A stretch of DNA of 64,000 nt from Durusdinium trenchii (taxonomy: Eukaryota; Sar; Dinophyceae; Suessiales; Symbiodiniaceae), in assembly GCA_963970005.1 (NCBI GenBank), contig CAXAMN010021273.1, forward strand, positions 1,097,319 through 1,161,318, in the 5' to 3' direction. Shown in pieces: positions 30,395-41,356 of the stretch. Both the position numbers and the translations under genes were made by a program. Numbering within the stretch: the stretch's first letter is position 1; each line of letters begins with the position of its first letter. The notes beneath the pieces are model-generated. The model worked only from the letters and a program-made list of their open reading frames with translations, had not been told where the DNA came from and searched no databases.

Positions 30395-30950
30395 ACATGT
30401 TTGTGAGATTTGCGAACGTGTGTGAACACGTTTGTGAGAGGAGTGGTCAAGTGTGATCAAGTTTGTGAAGTGCGTGAACATGTTTGTGAGATTGGGACCT
30501 TTCATGACGCTCATGCTTGTTCTGAGACTCATGCCTCATGCATGTGTAAAGTCAGAGAGTTTGTCACATGAAATTCATGTTCTGAGATTGTCACCTTCAT
30601 GTGAACATGTTTGTCATGTCACCTTCATGGTTCCTCGGTATGAAAGATACTTCAAGTTCTTTGAACACACATCTGACTGCAGAAATGTTTGTGCTTTTCC
30701 GTCACGCAGGACATGTCGGAGTCCTCCACATGACATGTCATGTCACGCCGTGTCATGTCATGGCCGTGTCATGTCATGTCACGCCATGTCGTGTCACATG
30801 AAAACAGGAAACCATGTCATGCCATGTCATGTCACATGCAAAAAGGAAACCATGTCATGTCGCGCCATGTCATGCCATGTCATGCCACGTGAAAACAGGA
30901 AACCATGTCACGTCTGGCCATGTCGCGTCACATGACAACAGGAAACCTCA
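30395..30950. repeat. CATG/GTGAACATG minisatellite arrays
   Basis: 30395-30500 repeats GTGAACATGTTTGTGAG-like units. 30716-30950 repeats CATGTCATGCCATGTCATG blocks separated four times by ACAGGAAACCATGTCA. These explain the odd methionine/serine/histidine frames here. Confidence 0.75.
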
Positions 30951-31519
30951 TGAAAGCAATGTCAAAGCAAGAAACATTCTGAATAGCCCATTCGAAAAAC
31001 ACTGCAGACTTCACCGGTAAAAGCAACTGCAAGCGAATGAAACTCCACATGACATGTCTGCTGTTTGCATGAGTTGTCCCGTTCAACCACAAACTCTCGA
31101 CGGCTCTCGACGGGGGAGGCGTACCCTGAAGTAGGGCGACGCCAGCAGCTGCTCGCCGCATCTGTGTTCCTGACCTTGTCCTTGACTTGGGGGCGGGCTT
31201 GTATGTGTGGTAAGTACTTTGCTCACACTTAGCATAAGTAGTTACAAATTAGATCAAATTAGATAGCAACTAGCTTACATAGTTACAACACAAAGCAACT
31301 GATGTGTCATAGTTAGTAAGTGATGATAAGTAGTTGTCATAAAAAGAAGTCATTTATATCTTCACTTACAGAAGTTATATCTCAAGACAGGCCACTAAGC
31401 AGCACATCCAAATACTAAACGCCTTGAACCTTTAAGTGGACATATATACAGTAGATGGATCCAATTGGACATTTCAAGCCCCGATCTAACCCCAACGCCT
31501 CGTCCTAAATTGGTCGCAG

Positions 31520-31641
31520 ACCCCGGGCTGCTCAGAGCCAAGCAGGCCAGTTCGCTGAGCATCAAGCCCTCCGACTTCGTCGACGCCTTGGGCCTCGTCC
31601 GCAGGACGCTTGCTACGGCCTCTTTCGGGCCGTGGGGTTAA
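31520..31641 (+). CDS. Candidate terminal exon, unknown
   Basis: GGTCGCAG acceptor, then DPGLLRAKQASSLSIKPSDF, VDALGLVRRTLATASFGPWG and TAA. The frame is GC-rich at third positions and has no ATG. Convincing as coding; family not recognised. It begins less than 100 bp outside the right end of the candidate transposon. Confidence 0.58.
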
Positions 31642-31899
31642 GGGTTTTGGAAGGGATGGGGTTTGCGGTTTTCGGGTCTTCGGTTCAGTTTCTGCTATTG
31701 CTGCCCAACAAATTCTTCAACACCTTCGTTTTGCTGACACATACATACTGGTGTGTGTGTGTGTGTTGGGGGGGGGTTGTTGAATCATCGCCCCGCCTTG
31801 CCTAATTCGTATGACCAAAATCTATCAAACACCTTATCATATACAAGAACGGCCTTTCCAATATATGACGACTATTGAACACCTCCACCACGTCCACAG

Positions 31900-31989
31900 G
31901 TGCCAGATCTGCCCGAGATGTCGATCGCTGACAATCAGAGTGGTCGGGCAGTCTCGGCAGTCTCCCTGGCCATCAACCAACAGTGGTGA
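31900..31989 (+). CDS. Candidate terminal exon, unknown
   Basis: CGTCCACAG acceptor, then exactly 30 codons in phase 0: VPDLPEMSIADNQSGRAVSA, VSLAINQQW and TGA. It is followed at once by hairpin repeat copy 1. Confidence 0.5.
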   Translation: MPDLPEMSIADNQSGRAVSAVSLAINQQW

Positions 31990-32027
31990 AAATGGTGAAA
32001 GTCTGAAGGTTGAAGGGTTGCTGGGAA

Positions 32028-32130
32028 CCTAGCGCTTCCAAGGTTGGTCCAATGGAGACCTTTACGTCGTGTGAGAGTACTGTGGGGATATCCATTGGTG
32101 ACTCCTTGGAAGCAGCCCTTGGAAGCAGCT
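32028..32130. repeat. Hairpin repeat family, copy 1
   Basis: CCTAGCGCTTCCAAGG...CCAATGGAGA pairs with TCCATTGGTGAC-CCTTGGAAGCAGC on the right. The right arm end CCTTGGAAGCAGC is duplicated. Same family as 46738 and 49770. Confidence 0.75.
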
Positions 32131-33098
32131 GGTGTATGTATACGTATAGAGAGAGAGAGAAGGACAAGGGGGTAATTTGCGTTGTTGGCCCCTTTTGTCC
32201 GGCCCCTGCTGTCTAAGCAAAATGAAATGAATTTGGGATTGTTCCATTCGATCGCAGGAGCAGCGCAGAAGTGGAGGACAAGGCTGGGCGTTTTGTGGCA
32301 GTTTCCTGGACTCAGCGGCGGAGTATTCATGTTCCTGATTTACACTCCCTGGAGCCAACATGGAAGTTGATAATTGCTCCTTGGAAAACCATTTTCCTCT
32401 TAGGAGACTGTAAAGGGTGCTATATAATTGGAGAGATGTGCCCATGAATCATGAACTGTCCTTTGGACGCAATATACATTTATGGTTTTCTGGCAAGGGT
32501 TTGTGGCGAATCAGAGGAACAAAAACAAATGTTGTTCTTCCATGCTGTTTTTTTGTGTGGTCATTGGTTCCTGTCAAGAAAGGTAGTTAGCTCACCTTGA
32601 TTGAGCTGTCAAGAAAGGTGGTCAGCTCACCTTAATGAAGCAGAAATACATTCAAGGATTCTGTTCGATACGAATTTGGTTCAACTCCCACTGGTCCGGT
32701 GTGTTTGTTGGTTGGTCCATCCTCATGTTGATTAATCCTTTTCCTGATCCATCTTCATCTTGATCCCTCATGAATGGCCCAAGTCTTAATTAGGCCATGG
32801 CCAATGAGGACAAGAAAGAAATCATATGGCAGTGGGTCAAAAGCTGGGCGACCCCCGGGTCAAATGAAGAGATTCCTCACAGCCATGGAGGTCAACCTAC
32901 CATGGTTTGGTGAGGTTGAGTTCCTCATAGCCATATTTGTATAGAGAAGAAAACGGGTGTTTGTTGGGTCTGTGGACCCCAGAAACGAAAACAACGGCTG
33001 TTGGATCCGCAGGTTTTTTGCATGTGTGTTGCCACTTTCGGCTGATGTCTTCCAGAACGGTGCGGTCTTTCAAACCTTTGGAGTTCCTCTTTTCCCAG
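32131..33098. other. Non-coding stretch
   Basis: It contains a GA run (32148-32161) and two near-identical GTCAAGAAAGG-TAGTTAGCTCACCTT segments (32573-32637). One possible tiny exon follows CCCAG near 32980. No gene is assigned. Confidence 0.4.
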
Positions 33099-33204
33099 TC
33101 GGAAGCGACTCGACATCGAAGCCAAGAAACTAGACAAGCCAAGAGGGCAAGACATTCTCACCACAAGAGTTTTCTGGAAGCTGGTGAAAATGATCAGCGA
33201 GTAG
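33099..33204 (+). CDS. Candidate terminal exon, lysine-rich
   Basis: A strong acceptor (CTCTTTTCCCAG) leads into RKRLDIEAKKLDKPRGQDIL, then TTRVFWKLVKMISE and TAG. Charged residues alternate with aliphatic ones as in real helices. Not recognised. Confidence 0.6.
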
Positions 33205-33466
33205 ACCGCAGCAGATCCGACTGATTTTGGTTGACCCACTTGGTAAATCTTCCATAAAAGTTTAAACAAGCATTGCACCCTAGGTAAATCCAAGACGATC
33301 CAAGGACTTCGATTAATTTTGATGTTTGAAAGCTGGATTCATGTAGCCTTTGGGCCACGCTCTAGCTGCAGCAAGTCTTTGCCTGGGTTGGAAAGAAGCT
33401 GGAGCATGTCCGGGAAGATCATGGAAAAATAATGGAGAAAACAATGGGGTTCTGCGACCTGCCCAG

Positions 33467-33645
33467 TCGTCGCTCAGGTGGCCAATGCCTTGGAGGCCTT
33501 TCCCAGCCGACCTGAGGCACTGCGGGATCTAGCGAGCAACCCGAGCCAGGAAGGACTCCAGTCATTGACCTACCCCGGTTTTGTACACCTCTTTGGGGGG
33601 CTTATTGGGCAGGACCCACTCAAGTTTGGTGAAGCTACATGTTGA
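33467..33645 (+). CDS. Candidate terminal exon, unknown
   Basis: CCTGCCCAG acceptor, then VAQVANALEAFPSRPEALRD, LASNPSQEGLQSLTYPGFVH and a glycine-rich end before TGA. Very protein-like. A neighbouring frame upstream (QVFAWVGKKLEHVREDHGKI, 33372-33455) also looks coding and could be the preceding exon or the same exon across an indel. Confidence 0.58.
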
Positions 33646-34483
33646 CCGCTTTGTTTAGGGAAACTGAGTATAGATGGAACATAACAAGTCCTTAGTGATG
33701 TTCTGGGCCTGAGCGGCCTCTGAGCCTTCCAAACTGCTTGTTTTGTTCCCAGACGCTGGACCGAGTCTGGAGTCTCAAATCCAACTTTGAGGGACCCAGT
33801 CGGGCTGTTTTCACGGAGCGGGGATCTCCCGCTGCTTCTGACGACTCCGTCGATCGCCAGGTCAAGCAGCCGGAATCGAGGTGCCGGACCGGTGGTCGGT
33901 CCACCCGCCCATCCACCCGGTCGATCGATTTGGCGGTCGACCATCAAACGATGCCACTGCCAGATTGTCAGTAGATGTGATAAACGGCACATGTGATGTT
34001 GGAACGACATGTGAGACACCAAACAACCAAGACGTATTCGGACAACGAGAATTCAGCCGCCAACGGATGAGAAGCAGATACACCATGAGTTCCGAACTTG
34101 GAAAAAGGATCAGTCACTAGGACCAGTCATAGGATCACCCACGATGGTTTGTATTTGGACTTCAGGACCCCAGGATCCACCCTATATTTGCCACTAAGAG
34201 TGAATCTTGAAGCATCATTCGCAGTCAATCCCATTGCTTAGCTTAGAAGCTAAAGGCCCGAGCAGCTCACTTCTGTCTTTGGAAGCCGCCTTCCAAAATG
34301 GACGTCGGAGTGAAAGGTGGCGCTTCAACGAGTAACCCCCCAAAGAACGCTGTGACCATTTTATTCTTTGCTTATTGAAGTAAACAAGCACAATCAAAAC
34401 AGTGAGGAAGAGAATCCCAGTCATGATGTGATCCTCCAATCCTTTTTGAGCAGTGGAGGTGCCGTGTTCCATTCAGAGCCGCC

Positions 34484-34831
34484 GTGCTCTTCGGTTCGCG
34501 CCGTGTGGCGAAAAGGGCAGGCTGTCCCCAGACCGAAGACTCGACCAGGTACGGGCTGGCGGTGCACGACACCGCCGCGCGGACGGGCGCGAATGGCTGG
34601 GCCAGGGTCCCAGTCGCACGAGCCTTTTTGGGTGCCCGTGTTTTGCTTGCGATGAATGTAGGAAGGACTACTGAAGCAGAGCTGAGGGGCCACAGGCAAA
34701 GGAGCAGAACGAGGAGCGTGATCAGAGAAAAGAGGAGGAAGACAAGGAAGACAAGAAAGGAAAGACATCTGAAAGAAGATGAAATAAGAAAAGAAGGCCC
34801 GTGTGAGTTGCGAGTTGGAGAAGGCAAGTAA
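34484..34831 (+). CDS. Open frame with basic tail, uncertain
   Basis: 115 codons. The first half (RYGLAVHDTAARTGANGWAR...) is protein-like. The second half is lysine/arginine/glutamate-rich because of the purine-rich tract at 34680-34860, so it may be compositional. Two other frames are open across 34450-34650. Confidence 0.28.
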   Translation: MLFGSRRVAKRAGCPQTEDSTRYGLAVHDTAARTGANGWARVPVARAFLGARVLLAMNVGRTTEAELRGHRQRSRTRSVIREKRRKTRKTRKERHLKEDEIRKEGPCELRVGEGK

Positions 34832-35437
34832 AGAAGAGGTAGAATCAGGTAGAAAGAAGCAGGCTCAATTTTGTGTTCAGCTTGCATTGTTGCTATTGAA
34901 CCTAGGGGTGCACCAGTATCCAATCACTTAATTAGGGTATATCAGAGTCTGTCTAAAACTCACCCGAACTGCTGTACTTGTTTTCTCTTTTTTTGGGGGG
35001 GGTGTTTTTCAGGGTTGACCAATATCAAAAAGGGTAGTCACTAGACCGTGTGGCATTCATCCCGCTTGTTTGGCACGCAAGAAGTGACCACCGGCCCCAG
35101 GTGGTGCCAATCCGCGCTTGGTGCGCCTAGCTTCTTTGATGGCGGGGGATGTGGCCTGTCAGAAGTGAACGCTTGAGATCTGCAGATCATGATTGGCTTG
35201 GCGTCAGCCCCAAGCTGTGCATGGTTGAGTGGGGATTACAGCCATCCAGTACTTGTTTTTCTTCCAGGTGAACTGGCCGTGGCTCAAGTAACTACTGCAA
35301 GTAGGCAAGTACTGTCGGAAATGTGGTGAACGAGTGAAAGCTTTGGTCCTTCCGGAAGACCGGAGGATGGGTCCTTTCGTTCACCGACTAGTCACCAACT
35401 GCATTAAAAAAAGATTGTCCAATGCCGTCTTTGCAGG

Positions 35438-35926
35438 TTCTCAAACTCAGCCAAGAATAAGTGTGAAAGATGTTCGGGACTTGCAGCATCTTGGCAGCAT
35501 GTCCATCCCAAACCATCAGACCTGACCACCTGGACAGCTGGGCCCAGTGCTCGGCCCCCCCGCCCCCCCGGGCCCGCGTCCAACGCCAGGATCTATCGCC
35601 GTAACGACCGGCGGCACCGGATCCGCATGGCGCTCGCACGGAAGATCATGGCGCGGAGCGGAGCGGGGGGGTCCTTTCGATCCGGACTCCAGACTCCGGG
35701 AAGAGGGTCACCCAGGGAGGGGGGGCTTGTACAGTGTGGACCCGGAGCTTTGGACGACCTAGCTGATGGGAAATCGACCCTTGAGAAGTGGCGAGCTTGG
35801 ATGAGGGGGACGTGGATGGCGCCGCGGAGGGGCGGCAGGGAGAGTTCTTGGAAAAGGTGTGAGGATGGTGGTGCAACGGAATTGGTGGGCCAAGAAGGTT
35901 TTGGATCAAGAAACGAACTGGGATGA
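35438..35926 (+). CDS. Long open exon without a start codon, unknown
   Basis: After a TCTTTGCAG acceptor (35434-35436) this frame stays open for 163 codons to TGA, crossing a C/G-rich patch. It begins FSNSAKNKCERCSGLAASWQ (a C-x2-C pair), then has a proline-rich linker, a basic stretch and an end near GGATELVGQEGF. An alternative frame from the same acceptor stops at 35525. The length is unusual for this window, where most exons are under 50 codons. Confidence 0.42.
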   Translation, partial: FSNSAKNKCERCSGLAASWQHVHPKPSDLTTWTAGPSARPPRPPGPASNARIYRRNDRRHRIRMALARKIMARSGAGGSFRSGLQTPGRGSPREGGLVQCGPGALDDLADGKSTLEKWRAWMRGTWMAPRRGGRESSWKRCEDGGATELVGQEGFGSRNELG

Positions 35927-36643
35927 AACATACAAGAACAGCGGAGGACTTGTTGATCACTTCATTGTGGCCTCGAGGAGGGTTTGGCTCGAAGTTCTTC
36001 AATTCAAGGGGGCCCACTAGTGTTTTTGATTTGTCCCACCCCTAGCTTGATAAGCCTGATAAGCCCGCCCTGGATTTGCACAGCGTTTGTGCCGCCCGTG
36101 CTTCAATGTTTCGATCTTGATCTTGTTTTTTCAGGTACGTGTTTAAATGTGTTTGTTAACATCATATCTTGCAAACTCAACTTCGAGAAGAAACTGACAA
36201 TCACAGGATCATGTTTTTGGAGTTCCAAGTGGGTCTTTGTAGATTCACAGCACAGTGCTGTGGTGTTGCAAACCTCCCCCTTGGTCGGTTGTCGGTTGTC
36301 CAAGCGGATCAGCTGACAACCAGCGGTCGGTTGTCCTGTTGTGCAAAAACAGTGCACCCTGGAAGACTAACATGCACCCTGAAAACCACTGGTTGGTAGA
36401 GGAAAACTATCTTCCAGGGGGCCAGGACGTCAGGGTCTATATTAGTTTTCGGGAGTGTACTCATTAGACCCAGTCCTTGGTTCAGAAACAGGACTCCTGA
36501 CAGGTGCCTTGGTTCGTTACAGGTGCCTACCGTGCCACCGCAGGTAGGGGGCCCTGTTTGGATGGTTTGCTCGCGGTGTAAAGCCCCCCGCCTGCCTGGA
36601 TGTTTGGTTTGTTAAAAAGTCTGTCCATCTCTGCACGGTGCAG

Positions 36644-37003
36644 ATGGAGATGATCCATGGCATCAAGAACATCAGCAAGGAGGGTGTGAGAAGATACGAG
36701 GCGCGCCTCCCTGACGGGTGCCAAGAGAGAAGAAATCCAAAGGTCAGGACGAGTCAGTTTGCATGGTTATAGTGTGTGATGAGAAGGAGACGGGCTGAGT
36801 TTATATACGTTGATCATACTGATACTGTACATGACCTGTCTCTGTGTTCTTCTCGTGAGCCTCGTCGTTTTCAGGGTGGTTTTCAGAATGAGCAAGTACG
36901 TCTGGCACCACAAACCACTCAATTCGCAGGGTCAGATGATTCAAAGGACAGGACAGGAGCTGACGACCTGAACATTCTCGACGAACTCCGAGTCCGCCTT
37001 TGA
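36644..37003 (+). CDS. Candidate two-exon gene end, unknown
   Basis: Exon 36644-36742 (CAG acceptor, 33 codons, AAG|GTCAGG donor) reads MEMIHGIKNISKEGVRRYEA and ends in RRNPK. Exon 36875-37003 (GTTTTCAG acceptor, 43 codons) reads GGFQNEQVRLAPQTTQFAGS and ends NILDELRVRL-TGA. Both are phase 0, so they join cleanly. Third-position GC favours the plus strand over the open minus frame here. No known domain recognised. Confidence 0.55.
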
Positions 37004-38246
37004 CTAAAACCGACCAGTCCAGTCGGGCCAGTCGGTAAACCTGCTCCAACCGACCAAAATTGGAAGGTTTTTTTTTGCTTCTGTTTGCGCCCAGCGATTT
37101 CTGAGGTCCGAAAGACCCCGGCCCGGTGTCGCAAAAAATCCGGTTCCGTTGCCGGGGGAAGACCGCTGGCTCAAGTGTGGCTTCAAGACGGAGCTATGAC
37201 TTGCTTTTTTGATCCGTGGAAAAGTCAGAAAATCATAAATTGGTTGCATCTGAGGAAATGCAAAACTATTGCAAAAATATGGAGAAGGTGAAACATCTGC
37301 TGAAAGGACCCTGTGATTGACCATCATGCAGCACAAGAATGTTTTGAAATGGTGATAGACGCATGGTTCTTTCTGGAAAAGGTCGGCTTTTGCTTCATGT
37401 TCTTAATCGAAGTCCTATTGGATGCAGCTACAGCACGCAAAAGTAGGACAACTATATATATTATTAAAACAGATGCTGTATATAATCGACAGTACTCACT
37501 CTCAGCATCCAGTCAAAATCGCATGTGTTCTAATATGTTTAATGTCGTTTCGATGAAGTTGGGGAACTCAACAAACTCATAGTCACAAATTCACAAAGTG
37601 TCATAATTGTTCTTTCTGGAGATGAAGAGTTTGTTTCGATATATTTTGACCGTTTCTCAAGGCGTTTGCCCCTGGCCCCTGTTAGCCCCATTGTTCCTGT
37701 GCTGCTCAGCTGCCATGTCAGAGCTCAACACTGACAAACGAAGGGCGCCTGTGATCCAGCTCTCTTGTTGGATCATGCCGCAAGTGCTTTGCCACACGGA
37801 GTTCTGGTTGATGCTTCCCACTTGGCAATGGCACTCTTTCTTCTTTTTGCCTTGCTAGGGCCGGGCCGAGGTTGCCCATGGGCTCTCTTCAAAATGAGCC
37901 TGCTTTTGCGGATCCGATTCTGTTATCTTTTTTTTTCGGAACTGAGTGAATCCCCGAAGCCAGAGAAACGTTTGTCTTTTAAGGCAAGTGAGGGATGGGA
38001 TGGACTGACCAGCCCCGCTTCGTTCCGGTTCCCCCCCCACTGGAAGCCGATGTTCGACACTGCCAAGCCAAAGATCCGAGAGTCCAAGATGCTGCTATTG
38101 ACAATGTCCCTTTATCAAGACCTTGAGAGTTCGTGACCTCAAATTCTGGAGTCTTTGTTTGGTGACCTCTAGCAGGACCTGGAAAGTGACCATCTCTGGG
38201 ATCTGAAAGAGCCAGCCACTTTGAAGGTCCTGGTGTAGACGTGACA
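37004..38246. other. Low-information stretch
   Basis: No exon I trust. A frame near 38035-38136 (HWKPMFDTAKPKIRESKMLL) is protein-like and could be an upstream exon of the bestrophin-like gene, but its limits are unclear. Confidence 0.3.
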
Positions 38247-38440
38247 TGGATGGATGGATGGATGGATGGATGAGACAGACAGATGGATGATACAGACAGA
38301 CGGACGGACAGACAGACAGACAGACAGATAGATAGATAGATGGTAGATAGATAGATTCAGACAGAGAGATATATAGGTTCAGACGGAGAGATAGATTCAG
38401 ACCGATAGATAGATTCAGATGGATAGAGAGATAGATCGAC
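38247..38440. repeat. Compound tetranucleotide microsatellite
   Basis: GGAT, then CAGA/CGGA, then GATA and ATTCAGAC-type units in succession. On the minus strand it yields the spurious isoleucine/tyrosine/leucine frame 38095-38442. Confidence 0.9.
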
Positions 38441-38805
38441 AATGGAAAAATAGATTGTAAAACCTCTTCTAAAATGTTTCGTCTATATAGAATTCCAATA
38501 AAATTCCATTCCAGCGACTTTGATGATAGAAATTTGATCCACCACCCTTCACGAGCTGACTAAGGCTTGGAATTCATTTGATGACCTGGGGCGGCTATCA
38601 GTCAGGCTGGTGTCCTGCCTGTGTTTTAGACACGTTCTGATTTGTTTGGAAAGGGAATCCCCGAATTCCCATTAAAAAGGAAGATTGTTTGAAAATGGTA
38701 TGCATTTCTTTAAAATTACATACTGTACAACTGCATTACTGTTCCGTTTACAACCACTGGGACCCTTGATTCATCCATGTTTCTCTCGGTACCATTTCAT
38801 CCCAG

Positions 38806-40280
38806 GTTTGAGCTGGACCACTATGTGGCCTCTGCGGTGTCAGTCGATTGGATTGACTTGAAGATCCTCACCGTGAGCTGCAGCTTCTTCGTGGCCTTCT
38901 ACGTGAACCAATGCCTTTTGGTACAGAAATAAAAACTAGACTGCGTGGCGCGGGTGGATGTGTTTGTGTGTTGTCCTCCGTTGAAGCACCACTGGCATCA
39001 CCACTTGGTTTCAGAGAAAAAAGGGAAGAAACGCACTGCTTGGGATCGCGGTCTTTGACCGGACTGGCACAATTCGCCACTGGGCGGCCTGGGCGGGTCC
39101 TGTGACACTCAGGGTGTTTCACGTCACTCCAAGGCCGCTGGTGGCATCTTCCAAAGCCGCTGGTGGCATCAGTCACTGAGTCAATACCTCTGACACTTCG
39201 CGGCGCCACGGGCCCTCAAGAATTTCCAGCAAACCGGCTGGGGGTCAAAACCCAAAGCCCTAATCCCTGGTATGCTAAACCTCCCTTCTGGTCAACCCTC
39301 AGACACACGACTTCTAACCCTTCCTGAACAAGACGAAGTTGCTTGGTCACCAAGGCGTTCAACGATATCAACAGCTTTGCTTGGGTCTCCACCGCCTCCT
39401 GGCTGCAGTCCACGACTTTGCCTTCCAAGCCCGGCTCCTCGGGCCACCCAAAGCACTGGCGCCCGAAGCGCAACAACTGGGCAGTCGTTGGCTGGCGGGC
39501 TGCGCGGTGCTGTGTCACGGAGACTGCGGTTTTGGCATGGCTTTGGGTGGAGTTTTGGATGGATGACCCCAAAATAGACTGCTAGCTTCAAGCCAAGAAG
39601 CATAGGAGTGCAACAGACTTTGCGACATTTCTCGCAGCATTGGTCGAACTACCAGCTACCATTTTCTGTGGAATCCTTCTCGTTGTTTTTTGTTTTTCTG
39701 AAGTGAATCGTCCGCACAACGAAGTTAAAAGGCATGTGACGTGGGCTTAAGTGTCCCTTTTGAAGTCCATGTGATGTGGTATGTGTTATCGGTGTAGTTT
39801 TCGAGATTTGCTAATGGATCCGAGTTTTTGGTGCTTAAAAAAAAGACACGAAAACACCAAAAAAGCTCAGGTTTGGATGAGTTCCAACATACTTTGAGGG
39901 ACGAAGACTGGCGCCGACACATTGACAGTTCTTTGGTTCGGAAGGGCGAGGTGGAATTCCTGCGGTCCTTAACGCCTGCGCAACGGCTGCTGACGATGTG
40001 TCATATGACGGCAGATCTGTGTAAATCGCAGCTGAAAGAAGAAGATTTGATGTTGATGCTCACCCGCATCATGCACTTCAAGCAGTGCCAACAAGAACTT
40101 CTGGACCTGGTGCAAGGCTCTCAGGTGCCTTTTCAATTCAGGCATCTCTTGAACGTGATGGTGTTCCTCACCTTGCTGTGCTTGGCTTATGGCATGGCTC
40201 TCAGCGAGTCCTGTTTAGCTCCAGTGCTCTTCATCATCATGGAGTTGGTTCTTTTGGGCATGCAACTTTTCTTGGCCTAA
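38806..40280 (+). CDS. Bestrophin-like chloride channel, partial multi-exon gene
   Basis: Three exons together look like a bestrophin (RFP-TM) anion channel. Exon A, 38806-38920 (CCCAG acceptor, GTACAG donor), reads LKILTVSCSFFVAFYVNQCL, the helix that ends in the family's conserved N-Q. Exon B, within about 39321-39566, gives RYQQLCLGLHRLLAAV and RWLAGCAVLCHGD, matching the next helical segment. Exon C, 39871-40280 (CTCAG acceptor), gives GEVEFLRSLTPAQRLLTM, then VPFQFRHLLNVMVFLTLLCL and a second hydrophobic helix. Bestrophins are pentameric plasma- or organelle-membrane channels. The N-terminal part and the usual DPFG segment after the last helix were not found. Exon B's edges are ambiguous. 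Confidence 0.55.
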
Positions 40281-41356
40281 CGCGGGCAGGTTTTGTTTGG
40301 GGGTCGCGGACTCCCGCCCTGGTCGTGTGAGAGTCATGGCGGTGATGGGAAAACGTAGGACCCATAGCTGGAGTCCGACTCACGCGCAAAACGGTCCGGA
40401 CCCTGAAAACCCATGGGTCTTGCGGAAGACACTGAAGGGAACTGAAGGAAACCGACCGTCAAACATGCTCCGACCGTACCGCACAGCGCCAAACACCGAA
40501 CGGAGAGAATCAACTGGACGGCGCCCAAAGTCGAAGGTGCAGTGATGCAAAAAGGGAGGAGGGAGATGAACGGACAAAAAGCAGGCTGACCTAAGCAGTG
40601 TATGGTCTAAGGTCATGAATGGTCCAAGGCTATGAACAAGAATTGTATACGTAGATTCCCTGTTGTTCGTAACATACCCATGAATGTTTGTTGTCAGGGA
40701 TTGAGTAGTTGTTTTTCAAGATTGGTGCACTTGATCTGAGTTGTTTTGTTGCCACATGGCTGGCGCACGCCCTTTCTCAACTTGGGTGGACACTCTGGTG
40801 GAGATCGGTTGACAATGTCTAGGCGGCGTCCAGTCTGTTCATTGGAGCGGTCAGCCAAGCTCGACCAATACCCACATGAGAGACCATTCATGATCACTCT
40901 GAAGCTTGCATCTACTATATAGCTATGAGACTACTATATTATATAGTATATAGTCATAGTAGTGAGAATGGAGTGACGCACAGCAGCTGAGGCTAGATGT
41001 TTGCAGGGAACTTTGGAATCCCTTTCGCTCTGAGCACTTGGACTTCAGAATGCTCCAGTGGAAGGAAACCTTTCGTCGTTCTCTCCGACTCGTGACGGTG
41101 GAGCATCACGGCTCCGACTCGGGACAATGGCAGGCCGAACTGGAGGACCGAACCGAAGATGTCGCGTCCGGTCGTTACGTCAAGGTCGCGAACCTGCCGA
41201 GGAGTGCTCTATATGACTCTAGAGACTCTATACTCAAGTCCTTGGACCTCCCAAAAAACGGATGCCCGGATGGGTCCCCCACAGGAGATGCTTGGACTTG
41301 GACCTCCCACGCAAGTTGCAAGGAGATAATTCTGTGCTTGCTCAATTAATGCACAG

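Larger units (their letters stand above)
26490..31436 (-). mobile_element. Candidate decayed DNA transposon, about 4.9 kb
   Basis: The outer sequences CTTAGAGGTCCACCG... (from 26492) and, inverted, CTTAAAGGTTCAAGG... (from 31436) match at about 20 of 27 positions. TTAGTA follows in both. The 11-mer TGGACATATAT occurs just outside both ends (26479-26489 and 31437-31447), offset by 2 bp from symmetry. Both subterminal regions carry clustered ACACTTAGCA and GTTAGTAAG motifs, and a further inverted pair, GCAGCCGCTGGCGTCACC, lies near 26668 and 31140. Inside are CATG minisatellites and a frameshifted coding region. Subterminal repeats suggest a CACTA-like design, but an 11-bp duplication would not fit that class. 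Confidence 0.5.

Noticed and set aside
26697..30950. CRISPR array suggested by repeated CATG units
   Set aside because: Units are adjacent minisatellite repeats without unique spacers, in a eukaryotic context.
38095..38442. Minus frame rich in SIYLSIHLNLS-type repeats
   Set aside because: Direct translation of the tetranucleotide microsatellite.
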